Shown one piece after another: positions 9,585 through 17,389 of a DNA stretch of 25,107 nucleotides. A model generated the notes under the pieces. The model did no database searches, had not been told where the DNA came from, and saw nothing but the letters and a program-made list of their open reading frames with translations. The stretch covers positions 2,526,676-2,551,782 of the forward strand of contig NC_090619.1 in assembly GCF_004359215.1 (NCBI RefSeq), read 5' to 3'. Within the stretch, counting starts at the first letter, position 1; the number at the start of each line of letters is the position of its first letter. Source of the DNA: Bremia lactucae (Eukaryota > Oomycota > Peronosporomycetes > Peronosporales > Peronosporaceae). A program made the translations under genes and the position numbers.

Positions 9585-9604
9585 TCACATCCTACGTGGC
9601 AATT
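9565..9604. repeat. 17-bp perfect inverted repeat at the pol/antisense overlap
   Basis: Left arm AATTGCCACGTAGGATG (9565-9581), 6-nt loop, right arm the exact complement (9588-9604). The arms lie in the integrase reading Leu-Pro-Arg-Arg-Met ... His-Pro-Thr. The TAG in the left arm (9575-9577) ends the antisense frame, and by symmetry the other strand also carries a TAG in the right arm in one frame. Confidence 0.9.
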
Positions 9605-10735
9605 CTATTGTGTACGCATTGCCTCTTCGATGCAGTACACGGAAAGGCCCAATGAACTTAGGTAGTAGTTTACTGCTACCCACATTAGTGACTAATCGCT
9701 TAGGTAAGGTACCGTAGAGGGTAGTACTAGGTCATTCATTGTAAATGAAAGAACATTTGCTCTTCCATCTTTGTCTGCGTTCCGTTTCTGACGGTCCACT
9801 GCGTTAGCAATGGAATCGGTACGAAACGGATTACTGATTCTCGAGCCAGCAGAAATTCCTCTGCTAACTCATTTGTTTTTTCTTCTTTTTAGGGTGCTTT
9901 GTGCGCACTGCCATGAGATCTTTCTCACTTCGATGTCGATTGCTTATACATCGACGTCATTCGCGTCGTTGGTAACTTCGACGCGAGATAAGCATGAGAC
10001 AGAAATGGCTTTGCTCGTGCGAGTCCACCCCCCTTAAAGTAGAGGATCCCTCTAATGAGGTGGGTATGCGTTGTAGACGCATGCACCGAATTATTGATGG
10101 CGAATTCGACCATCGGTAAAAACTCGCTCCAATTCGGATACGATTGGACGTAACCTCGAAGTATCCCTTCGAGGACGCGATTTTGCGTTCCGTCTGACCA
10201 TCTATCTCTGGATGATCAGAAGTTGATATAGTCAGCCGTGTTCCGAGAGATGGAATACGGATTGCCAAAACTCTGCCGTGAGCCGGGAATCTCTATCGGA
10301 GACCAGTTCGCGGAGTAAACCGTAGTGTTTGAATACCTGTCGATAAAGACACGGGCACAGCCCGGAGGCGTGATCGACTCTGGTACTGTCTGCTACTGCA
10401 AGAAGATGTACTATCTTGCTGAATCTGTCTACAAAACAAGGATTCCATTGTTTTTGCGATCGTCTTTGGATTTTTCCGAAGATGAAGTCCAAAGATACGG
10501 ACTGCCAGCATTCTGCCGGAAGTGGTAGAGGTTGGAGAGGTGCACGGGATGAAGAGCTAGGCTCCACCCGTTGACATACCTCGAAAGCACGAATGTACTT
10601 GCGCACGAACTGATACTGGCGGGGCCAGTAAAAGTCTCGACTTACTGTGAGGTAAGTTTTTTCACGTCCACGATGCCACTTGTTGGTGCATCGTGACACT
10701 CATACATGATGCGTAAGCGCAAATCATTGTGAGTT
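9588..10735 (-). pseudogene. Integrase: zinc-binding domain, DDE core and GPY/F module
   Basis: Integrase joins the element's DNA ends to the target. On the minus strand from about 10735 come a His-Asp-Ala-Pro-Thr motif, then after a frameshift His-Arg-Gly-Arg-Glu-Lys-Thr, and a zinc-binding end reading Phe-Glu-Val-Cys, where the first Cys of the CxxC pair is lost. The catalytic core follows (10232-10699): first Asp in Leu-Asp-Phe-Ile-Phe-Gly, second Asp in Val-Ser-Asp-Arg-Asp, and the Glu in Asp-Gly-Gln-Thr-Glu-Arg (in another frame, about 10180). Glu-Phe-Ala-Ile-Asn-Asn-Ser follows (10090-10113). The last part (9588-9720) has Gly-Ser-Ser-Lys-Leu-Leu-Pro-Lys-Phe-Ile-Gly-Pro-Phe. Several frameshifts break it. 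Confidence 0.85.
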
Positions 10736-10977
10736 GGGACGACGACACGTGGATTGTCGCCGGCAATGGCTGTTAAATACAGTAAGCCGTTGCGTGTTGT
10801 GTATCGTTCGGATAACGACTGATATAAAGCCGGTCAATTTTTACAAGATTAATCGGATAGATTTATCAGATGGTCCATTAAATGCAGTAGGTCCTTATCT
10901 TTTGCGTAGGCTTTCTTTATGTCATCAAACAAGGTTGATGACGGAACACTTGGAATGAGTGTTGCAACGGTGGGATT

Positions 10978-11475
10978 ATTCATTGTTGGAATGCGCAGCC
11001 GACTCGTAATCGGGTTGGCATGGTAACGCATCAGCGACGACATTAAGTCGTTCTGGTTTATATTCCACGGAGAAACTATACTCCGCGAAGAAGGATCGCC
11101 ACCTCGCCATACTTTCCGAGAAGTGTGGGCTATTTAGGGCCGTGCGTAATGAGCATGGTCCGTATAAACAATGAACGGTCTATCTTCGAGGAGATAGACC
11201 CTTAACTTAGCCAGTGCATATTTCATGGCAAGGGGTTTCTTGCCATGCACATAAAAGTTGCGTTTAGCTGGTCGCAACTGACGCGATTGATAACAGACGA
11301 CGCGCTCCGCGCCATCTGTATCGTATTGCATCAACGCATAGCCAATTGCGACATCGCTGGCGTCACAAACCACATGGAATGGTCTGTCGTGATCTGCAAT
11401 CGCCAACATGGGGGATTGCATCAAGCTTTGCTTGATACCTTCAAAAGAATGCTGACAATCAGCGTTCCATAATCA
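10978..11475 (-). pseudogene. Ribonuclease H domain, active-site glutamate lost
   Basis: RNase H removes the RNA template during reverse transcription. The frame continues from RT after a single TGA (11473-11475). Landmarks are Val-Val-Cys-Asp-Ala-Ser-Asp (first catalytic Asp), Ala-Leu-Met-Gln-Tyr, Ser-Arg-Gln-Leu and Val-Tyr-Thr-Asp-His-Ala (later Asp). The family's His-Asp-Lys-Glu-Leu segment reads His-Gly-Lys-Lys-Pro-Leu here, so the catalytic Glu is replaced. After the ORF ends at 11134 a shifted frame gives Met-Ala-Arg-Trp-Arg-Ser-Phe-Phe-Ala-Glu-Tyr and a degenerate Asp-Ala-Leu-x-x-x-Pro-Asp-Tyr down to about 10978. From 10849 to 11043 a further open frame holds the RNase H to integrase linker. 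Confidence 0.85.
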
Positions 11476-13228
11476 TTTCTTGTCTTTTTTCAAGAGACGA
11501 GAGAGATGAACTGTCATCTCTGCATAATTGCGAGAGTACTTGTGCAAGTACGCTGCTAAACCAAGGAACTTTCTAAGTCCCTTGACATCGACTGGAACTG
11601 GCCAGTCGGTNNNNNNNNNNNNNNNNNNNNNNNNNNNNNNNNNNNNNNNNNNNNNNNNNNNNNNNNNNNNNNNNNNNNNNNNNNNNNNNNNNNNNNNNNN
11701 NNNNNNNNNNNNNNNNNNNNNNNNNNNNNNNNNNNNNNNNNNNNNNNNNNNNNNNNNNNNNNNNNNNNNNNNNNNNNNNNNNNNNNNNNNNNNNNNNNNN
11801 NNNNNNNNNNNNNNNNNNNNNNNNNNNNNNNNNNNNNNNNNNNNNNNNNNNNNNNNNNNNNNNNNNNNNNNNNNNNNNNNNNNNNNNNNNNNNNNNNNNN
11901 NNNNNNNNNNNNNNNNNNNNNNNNNNNNNNNNNNNNNNNNNNNNNNNNNNNNNNNNNNNNNNNNNNNNNNNNNNNNNNNNNNNNNNNNNNNNNNNNNNNN
12001 NNNNNNNNNNNNNNNNNNNNNNNNNNNNNNNNNNNNNNNNNNNNNNNNNNNNNNNNNNNNNNNNNNNNNNNNNNNNNNNNNNNNNNNNNNNNNNNNNNNN
12101 NNNNNNNNNNNNNNNNNNNNNNNNNNNNNNNNNNNNNNNNNNNNNNNNNNNNNNNNNNNNNNNNNNNNNNNNNNNNNNNNNNNNNNNNNNNNNNNNNNNN
12201 NNNNNNNNNNNNNNNNNNNNNNNNNNNNNNNNNNNNNNNNNNNNNNNNNNNNNNNNNNNNNNNNNNNNNNNNNNNNNNNNNNNNNNNNNNNNNNNNNNNN
12301 NNNNNNNNNNNNNNNNNNNNNNNNNNNNNNNNNNNNNNNNNNNNNNNNNNNNNNNNNNNNNNNNNNNNNNNNNNNNNNNNNNNNNNNNNNNNNNNNNNNN
12401 NNNNNNNNNNNNNNNNNNNNNNNNNNNNNNNNNNNNNNNNNNNNNNNNNNNNNNNNNNNNNNNNNNNNNNNNNNNNNNNNNNNNNNNNNNNNNNNNNNNN
12501 NNNNNNNNNNNNNNNNNNNNNNNNNNNNNNNNNNNNNNNNNNNNNNNNNNNNNNNNNNNNNNNNNNNNNNNNNNNNNNNNNNNNNNNNNNNNNNNNNNNN
12601 NNNNNNCCACGTCCGTCTTCCCGTCCATGGCCCGGCTATGGACGAATACATCGTCGAAATAACTCGGTGCGAAATCCCGCACCAGATTTGTTACACATCT
12701 GTTGAATGTTGCAGGGGCGTTACTAAGCCCCTGTGGCATAACTAGCCATTCCCAGAGCATCCCACTAAAAATACTCACTGTTGTGTACGGGATGTCCCGT
12801 TCATGCATAAGGATCTGATACAATCCATCCATTTGATCCAAAGACGAAAAGATGGTACTCATAGACATACCATCGATGATTACGTCTTGTCTAGGTATCG
12901 GCTTTTGAGCCGGTACCGTTGCAGCATTCAGTTTATTGAATGCGTGCACTATCCGCCACCCTCCTGTGGCCTTTCGCACACAGAAGGTCGGAGAGCTATG
13001 TGGGGAAGTTGATTCCCTCACATGGCCCGCTTTTACCCGATCGGTAAAGAATTTATCGATCGCAAGTACTTGTTCACGAGGCAGTGGCCACTGCTTCATG
13101 ACACAGTACTTCGAGCCCGGTTTGAGCTCGATCTCATGTCGAGTGCCTTTATCATTAGGCAACTCGCATGGAACTACAGGGAATACATCCTTGAATTCAA
13201 TCAAACCCTTGTAGAAAAGATTTGACAC
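11476..13228 (-). pseudogene. Reverse transcriptase, central part hidden by assembly gap
   Basis: From 13228 the frame shows the Ty3/gypsy RT entry (Lys-Asp-Val-Phe-Pro, then Gly-Thr-Arg-His-Glu-Ile, then Gln-Trp-Pro-Leu-Pro-Arg-Glu-Gln). Ser-Pro-His-Ser-Ser-Pro and Gly-Gly-Trp-Arg-Ile follow, then motif A (Ser-Leu-Asp-Gln-Met-Asp-Gly-Leu-Tyr-Gln-Ile) with its catalytic Asp, Pro-Gln-Gly-Leu-Ser-Asn-Ala-Pro, and the YFDD box (Tyr-Phe-Asp-Asp-Val-Phe-Val-His-Ser) near 12630. N bases replace 11611-12606. The thumb and connection reappear at 11476-11610 (Leu-Gly-Leu-Ala-Ala-Tyr-Leu-His-Lys-Tyr). Whether RT itself is intact cannot be judged across the gap. An upstream frameshift near 13220 separates it from the protease-RT linker. 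Confidence 0.93.
11611..12606. other. Assembly gap (996 N) inside RT
   Basis: This is a run of N. RT coding is in the same frame on both sides, which suits a gap length close to the truth, but a sized estimate may have been used. Nothing can be said about the content. Confidence 1.
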
Positions 13229-13530
13229 AAGTGACTCCTAGAATTGAGTAGTATATCTCTCAATCCGAATCTCACACCGAGGACACTTTCGTCCATCGAT
13301 GAGCTGCTGAGAACCCGTTCGTGCTCTGCAAAAATCACCGCTGACCGAATATCGGTTACATATTCATCCTCTGTGACGATTACGTAGATCTTCTTGATTC
13401 TACCACTATGCAGATCTCTCAAGAACCGCTTGGGGTCTAGGGTTAATAATTGAGTTATGTCCGAAGTAAACTTCGAAGACGCATACAGATCAAGAGTATA
13501 AGCGCCTACTCTTGATCTGTCATTAATCAA
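13201..13530 (-). pseudogene. Protease-RT linker of pol
   Basis: This 109-residue frame joins protease and RT. It has no catalytic motif. Its final part (Arg-Asp-Ile-Leu-Leu-Asn then a stop) runs into the RT entry in a different frame, so a frameshift lies near 13210-13228. A 14-bp perfect hairpin (13485-13498 with 13507-13520) lies at its start. Confidence 0.55.
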
Positions 13531-13811
13531 AAAGATTATTATCTCGGTTTCTTTTTGAGATTAATCCACAGGCTGCCGAGAGATGAACCCCTGGGGATGC
13601 TGAAGTCTAGTCACTTCAGCATTAACTATTTAAGGAGATTTCTCCTCACGTACGTGGGGACCTACTCCCTCAACGTCTTCCAACTGTGATTGCGCTATCA
13701 CAATCGAGTCTTCTACGGTTGACTCTCTACTAGACCTAGGATCATCGTGTTGTCGATTTTGGACGACCAGTATCTTTCTTGAATGTCGCCGGCTAGGCAT
13801 ACGTTCATGTC

Positions 13812-14336
13812 TCAATCCACTCGACTTATTGGAGTGGTAAAACTTCGGCGGTGCCTGTGCATTCGCACAGCCGCCGGCAGCTGACCCACAGGGTGATTAG
13901 TAATCACCCTGTGATCTTGCGCAGTCGTACTAACGACCGTACCACAAGTGAGGCCATCGCACTCACTCGTTGTACTTCCACACGCTTGTGGAGGCTCCAA
14001 GACGTTCATCAGACGGCCATCTGATGAACAAGTGGCGGGCATCTTTACGGATCGATGCTGCCAGCTGATCCTTGGCTCGTATTTTCTGAGCCAAGGTAAA
14101 CCAAGGATGACATCAAATTTGTCATCCAAATCCAGTACGATGAAATCATCATCATACTTTAAATTTCTTAACGTGTAGTGAAATTTCACTCGCGTTTCAT
14201 CACGGAGCGCCTGTCGCTAGACACACCGTCATCCTCGTTGGAGGGATGTCGCGCTCAACATATTTGAGCCTACAGCCCTATAGCGACTGGCGGCGAATAA
14301 AGTTATTCGACACCCCACAGTCCACTAGGGCTCTAA
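13812..14336 (-). pseudogene. Aspartic protease domain of pol
   Basis: It processes the gag-pol polyprotein. The active-site segment reads Ala-Leu-Val-Asp-Cys-Gly-Val-Ser-Asn-Asn-Phe (about 14290-14336), the retroelement form of Asp-Thr/Ser-Gly, with Val where Ala is usual. After several stops a second open part (13812-14189) gives Asp-Asp-Lys-Phe-Asp-Val-Ile-Leu-Gly-Leu-Pro-Trp-Leu, the conserved C-terminal protease motif (Ile-Leu-Gly). The stretch 13531-13811 holds only short frames and hairpins. Confidence 0.75.
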
Positions 14337-14344
14337 GTGACAAA

Positions 14345-15509
14345 TCATTTGTCACTTTTGTTTTCTAAGGTTATGAGGGATACCTCATCGCCAGGTGAAG
14401 AGACACATAATGATTGTGTGTCTGGAGCAAGTTCCGTCAAGAGAATTGCAAAATTTCTTGAGTTTGCTGGATCAGCAGGGCGTCGTGCCCCTACTGACCC
14501 GACCGTTTTTTTACGGTCCGCCTCGCTGTTGCGATTTCGAAACAACGTCGGACCCGCGAGCGTTGCCCTTTTTGGCATACGGTCCATAATTACGTTCAGT
14601 ACCTCTCGGTACTGGGCGCGGGGCACTACACTCATTAGCGCAGTGTCCTAACTTTTGACAGCGATTGCAGAAATGCAATCGCTAATTGTTCGAAAAGCGA
14701 GGTTTTCTCGCTTTCGACGTAAGAGAGGTCCATAGGTTCTGGACCTCCAAGCTCGTGTCGTCTTAAAGGTCGATACGATGACAAACTAGCTTGAGCCTGT
14801 CTCAAGCTAAAGTTCTCCTGTTCCGCAACAGATATTGTTTTTTCAAAGCGTATTCAGTTCCAATCAAAACAGGTGGGTCATTACGGTACCATCCGTAAGA
14901 CCTTGCTTGAACACCGCAATTAACGTGTGTTCATGGACTGGGTTGTTTGTGATACAACTCCCTAAGCGTCGTATATGCTGGGCATAAGTACACATCGCGT
15001 TTGCCTTGTTTGAGTTTCAGAAGCTAAGATCGAGCTCTAAACTCAGCCCTAGGCGGTTCAAACGTCTGTTTGACCCGGGCTTTAAAATAATATAGCGACC
15101 CAAAGACAAATGGGTCGCGCAACTTAAGGCATATTGCTTAACTTTTGGCACGACCTGCCAAATTGGACTGAGCAAATGCGACTTGCATTTGCTCGTCGAC
15201 GATGTGGCGAGCCCTTATGACATCGTCCAACTCGACAAACCATCTCAAGAGGGAGTCTTCTTCGACTTCCCTATACTTAGAGATGTCAATCTTTGAGGTT
15301 TCAAGACGACGCGCGTGCGTCATCCCAGGTACAGGAGTCTGTACCTGTTCTAACCTCAACAGTTCTACATGTTGAGAACCTTGCTGATTAAGCAAGGCTA
15401 CCTTCTCCTTCGCCTCGTCAAGTTCATGTTGTATAAACTTGGCGATGGCTGAATGGAGGGCATTTTTGTCCAAACCGGACAGCATGGCCAATATGGCGTC
15501 GTTCTCCAC
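14345..15509 (-). pseudogene. Gag: capsid and CCHC zinc knuckle, decayed
   Basis: Gag forms the particle that packages the RNA. From 15509 a 123-residue frame has a predicted coiled-coil start, then a capsid segment Ile-Asp-Ile-Ser-Lys-Tyr ... Leu-Leu-Arg-Trp-Phe-Val-Glu-Leu-Asp-Asp. Capsid sequence goes on downstream in shifted frames (Gln-Thr-Phe-Glu-Pro-Pro, Lys-Gln-Gly-Lys-Arg-Asp-Val, Gln-Gly-Leu-Thr-Asp-Gly). A Pro-Met-Asp-Leu-Ser motif follows, then an intact knuckle Cys-x2-Cys-x4-His-x4-Cys (plus 14628-14669). A last frame, 14345-14635, follows in another phase. At least four stops or shifts break the gene. A GTG opens the 15509 frame, so the native start is not visible. This gag is of a different type from that at 17390-18337. 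Confidence 0.85.
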
Positions 15510-15638
15510 GGTCGAACTTTTTCGTTCAACCGCACTCCTTTTATGTCACTTAGAAAGGAATAGCTATTACGCGAAACGTGATGCGTATTTCCATTATCAT
15601 CTAACATGTCCATGTTAGATGATGGAAATGGGGTCCTT

Positions 15639-15658
15639 GGGTACAAAGCGCTACCAGG
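15639..15658 (-). other. Primer-binding site (PBS) of the minus-strand element
   Basis: Directly after the 5' LTR end (GTTACA, 15659) the minus strand reads CCTGGTAGCGCTTTGTACCC. TGG pairs with the CCA end of a tRNA. The other family has CTTGGTAGCACTTG at the same place. A tRNA ending in GCTACCA (initiator-Met type in some eukaryotes) would fit the first seven bases, but I cannot name the tRNA with confidence. Confidence 0.6.
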
Positions 15659-16094
15659 TGTAACGGGGCACTTCTGACTTGTACTGCTTCAGTACAAGTA
15701 CACTTGGCACTGCCTCAGTGCGAGTGTTTCCTCACGTCACTTGAGTTTGATGGACACGATTGTCCACTGGCTTTTATCCGTGAAGCAATGCGGTGTGTCA
15801 ACTCAGACTTTCTTTAAAACACTTTCTTTAAAGAGGGTTAAAAGAAAACTGTATTTAATATAATTAGATTCTTCTGCTTCTATCTATTTGATACTAACTT
15901 AATTATAAAGTAATTCAAAACGTGAAATAAAGTCTTGTCTTTCTCTCTCTTTGCGCGCGTCTAGCGCTGACTCGACCGCGAAGAAACTAGATATAATGGT
16001 CTATGTCTACCAATGGATAAGCTTTTAGAATACTACCATGAAAAGTAATATTCTCCTTTATGTGTTTCTTTATGTAACGATTCACCCCGCTACA
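15659..16094 (-). repeat. 5' LTR of the minus-strand element (436 bp)
   Basis: It is bounded by TGTAAC at 15659 and CTACA at 16094 and carries the promoter and polyadenylation roles in such elements. A 10-bp hairpin lies at 15677-15686 with 15690-15699. The segment 15746-15796 closely matches gag of the other family at 17732-17793. A CT-rich run and a GCGCGCG stretch lie near 15940-15958. The partner LTR at 7661-7734 lacks most of this. Confidence 0.8.
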
Positions 16095-16099
16095 GTAAT
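16095..16099. repeat. Target-site duplication, right (GTAAT)
   Basis: This is the second half of the 5-bp duplication made by integration of the element 7661-16094. Five base pairs is the usual length for Ty3/gypsy integrases. Confidence 0.95.
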
Positions 16100-16198
16100 T
16101 TTAAAGGGATCAATCGAATGTACCAGCATCACACGAGGGTTCCAGCACGTTCGGGGCGCCGATAAGTCGCACATTTTTAAGCGTCGATTTTGTTTTTA
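16095..16198. repeat. 4.4-kb tandem repeat, copy B (right remnant)
   Basis: After the retroelement the sequence again matches copy A: 16095-16198 aligns with 3233-3337, including the shared stretch CGGGGCGCCGA and the GCGTCGATTT motif. Similarity is then lost, with one further short patch (about 16630-16665 against 3405-3435, around GCAAGCTCTT). The TBC-like part of the unit is not found here, so copy B is either truncated or much diverged on this side. Confidence 0.8.
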
Positions 16199-16780
16199 AT
16201 TGCCATGCATTGTGTCTTTGGATAGCTCTCAGCCTACGTGATAAATGCTATTCTTGTCCAATATACTCCTGAAGATCGAGTAAGTGTGGTTTCATTTTTC
16301 CTTCAGGTAGGGCGGTGGCTAACGTGTGCGACACAGCGTCCCTATCTTTGTTTACTTTCGTTAGGCTGCGAACTTTTGTATTTCGTTCCACAATCACGAT
16401 ATGCTAGCTTAAAATGTGTATGCTCTGCAATCGACTGCGGTGCTTCGTCTACGTAAGACGACGACTGTGTGCGTTTTTGACAGATTACCCCAAATCAATA
16501 ATGGGCTAACAGCGAATGTATCTTTGTGTTGTTATTGATAGCGAAGTGTGAGTGCGAAGAGAAAGATAAACGAGTGCAATTACTCTGAGACTGCAAAATT
16601 AAGTATGTCATCTGGTGAACTTTACCTTCAGGCAAGCTCTTCGTTGTTTTTCCACAGATTTACAGTTTTTGACAACTAACGCTTATATTAATCTTAGTGC
16701 TTCGCCTTTTAATCGAGTTGCCTGCCTCTAATAAGGACGATTCCTTAAATACTTATCAACTTCAGCGAATAGACGAGTTG
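16199..16780. other. Gene-free remnant between the two retroelements
   Basis: I see no protein family or RNA gene. One 72-codon open frame (16238-16456) has no recognisable motif. A short patch near 16630-16665 resembles the tandem unit, so this is probably decayed unit sequence. Confidence 0.4.
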
Positions 16781-17333
16781 TGTAACGGGCTAAAGTTGCC
16801 CTAATGTTACACAGTCCCCTTTAAGTACACTACGTGTACTTAAGGGGATGGGCAATTGCTTAAATACAGTAATTAGGCCCACCACTCGGGTGTGGTTACA
16901 TTTGTGACCAACCCTTGTGTATGTGATGCACATGGGTGCATTCACATTAGGAAGGATGACACGTAGCGTCTTTTGTGATGACGGCTAGCACCATCCGTTA
17001 GGCGAGGTATATAGAAGGATACGCTCGCCATACATAATCGTTTTATCTACAGAGATGACATTTTGGATTGGTACAAATAGGTATATACATTTAATACGAT
17101 TATATATAAATCAGTCTGAGAACTACTTCCCACTTAGAAAGTGCGCACGAGGAGCCGAATTACCGCTCCCGTTACGACATTTACCAGAGTACTTAAGGAG
17201 TTAGGTGAGGTCGCTGACGCGCCCACGACAACTACCTCACTGCACGCAAGAGAAGACGGTCTAACCGCTTCCTCGCTGTGCGAGGGTGTGTGTCTAAGTA
17301 GAGCGTGGCCGCATTACGACGTGCCCGCCTACA
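16781..17333 (+). repeat. LTR of family 2, left copy (553 bp)
   Basis: It starts TGTAACGGGC and ends GCCCGCCTACA. The end is fixed by comparison with two more copies (21950-22567 and reverse 24395-24925), which all lose similarity at the same base. Near its start is a hairpin, TTAAGTACAC with GTGTACTTAA around TAC, extended by a C/G run with one bulge. Confidence 0.9.
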
Positions 17334-17353
17334 CTTGGTAGCACTTGAAATCC
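17334..17353 (+). other. PBS of the family 2 element
   Basis: CTTGGTAGCACTTGAAATCC follows the left LTR directly. The TGGTAGC core equals that of the minus-strand element, suggesting the same or a related tRNA primer. Confidence 0.6.
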
Positions 17354-17389
17354 TTCCCACGACCCGCATCTCTGCGTGTGTACGTGAGG

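Larger units (their letters stand above)
7661..16094 (-). mobile_element. Ty3/gypsy (chromovirus-type) LTR retrotransposon, decayed
   Basis: The element spans 8434 bp including a 996-bp assembly gap, is oriented on the minus strand, and is bounded by TGTAAC/CTACA termini and a GTAAT duplication. The minus-strand order is LTR (16094-15659), PBS, gag, protease, RT, RNase H, integrase with a C-terminal chromodomain, PPT, LTR (7734-7661). RT before integrase places it in Ty3/gypsy, and the chromodomain suggests the chromovirus branch. Every gene carries stops or frameshifts, so the copy is not autonomous. It also holds an antisense reading frame and an exceptional density of hairpins, described separately. 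Confidence 0.93.

Noticed and set aside
11473..12745. Long open frames across N bases on both strands
   Set aside because: Their length comes from the gap. Only the minus-strand frame with RT motifs on both sides is supported.
14337..14651. Plus-strand 104-codon frame
   Set aside because: It is antisense to the end of gag and lacks any motif. Unlike the frame at 8083-9577 it has no structured composition or conserved position.
7661..16094. Reading the repeated hairpins as a CRISPR-like array or as terminators of bacterial type
   Set aside because: The arms differ in sequence from one hairpin to the next, spacing is irregular, and the setting is a eukaryotic retroelement.
16238..16456. 72-codon open frame with hydrophobic segments
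   Set aside because: It has no family resemblance and no second copy to test conservation, and it lies in decayed repeat sequence.
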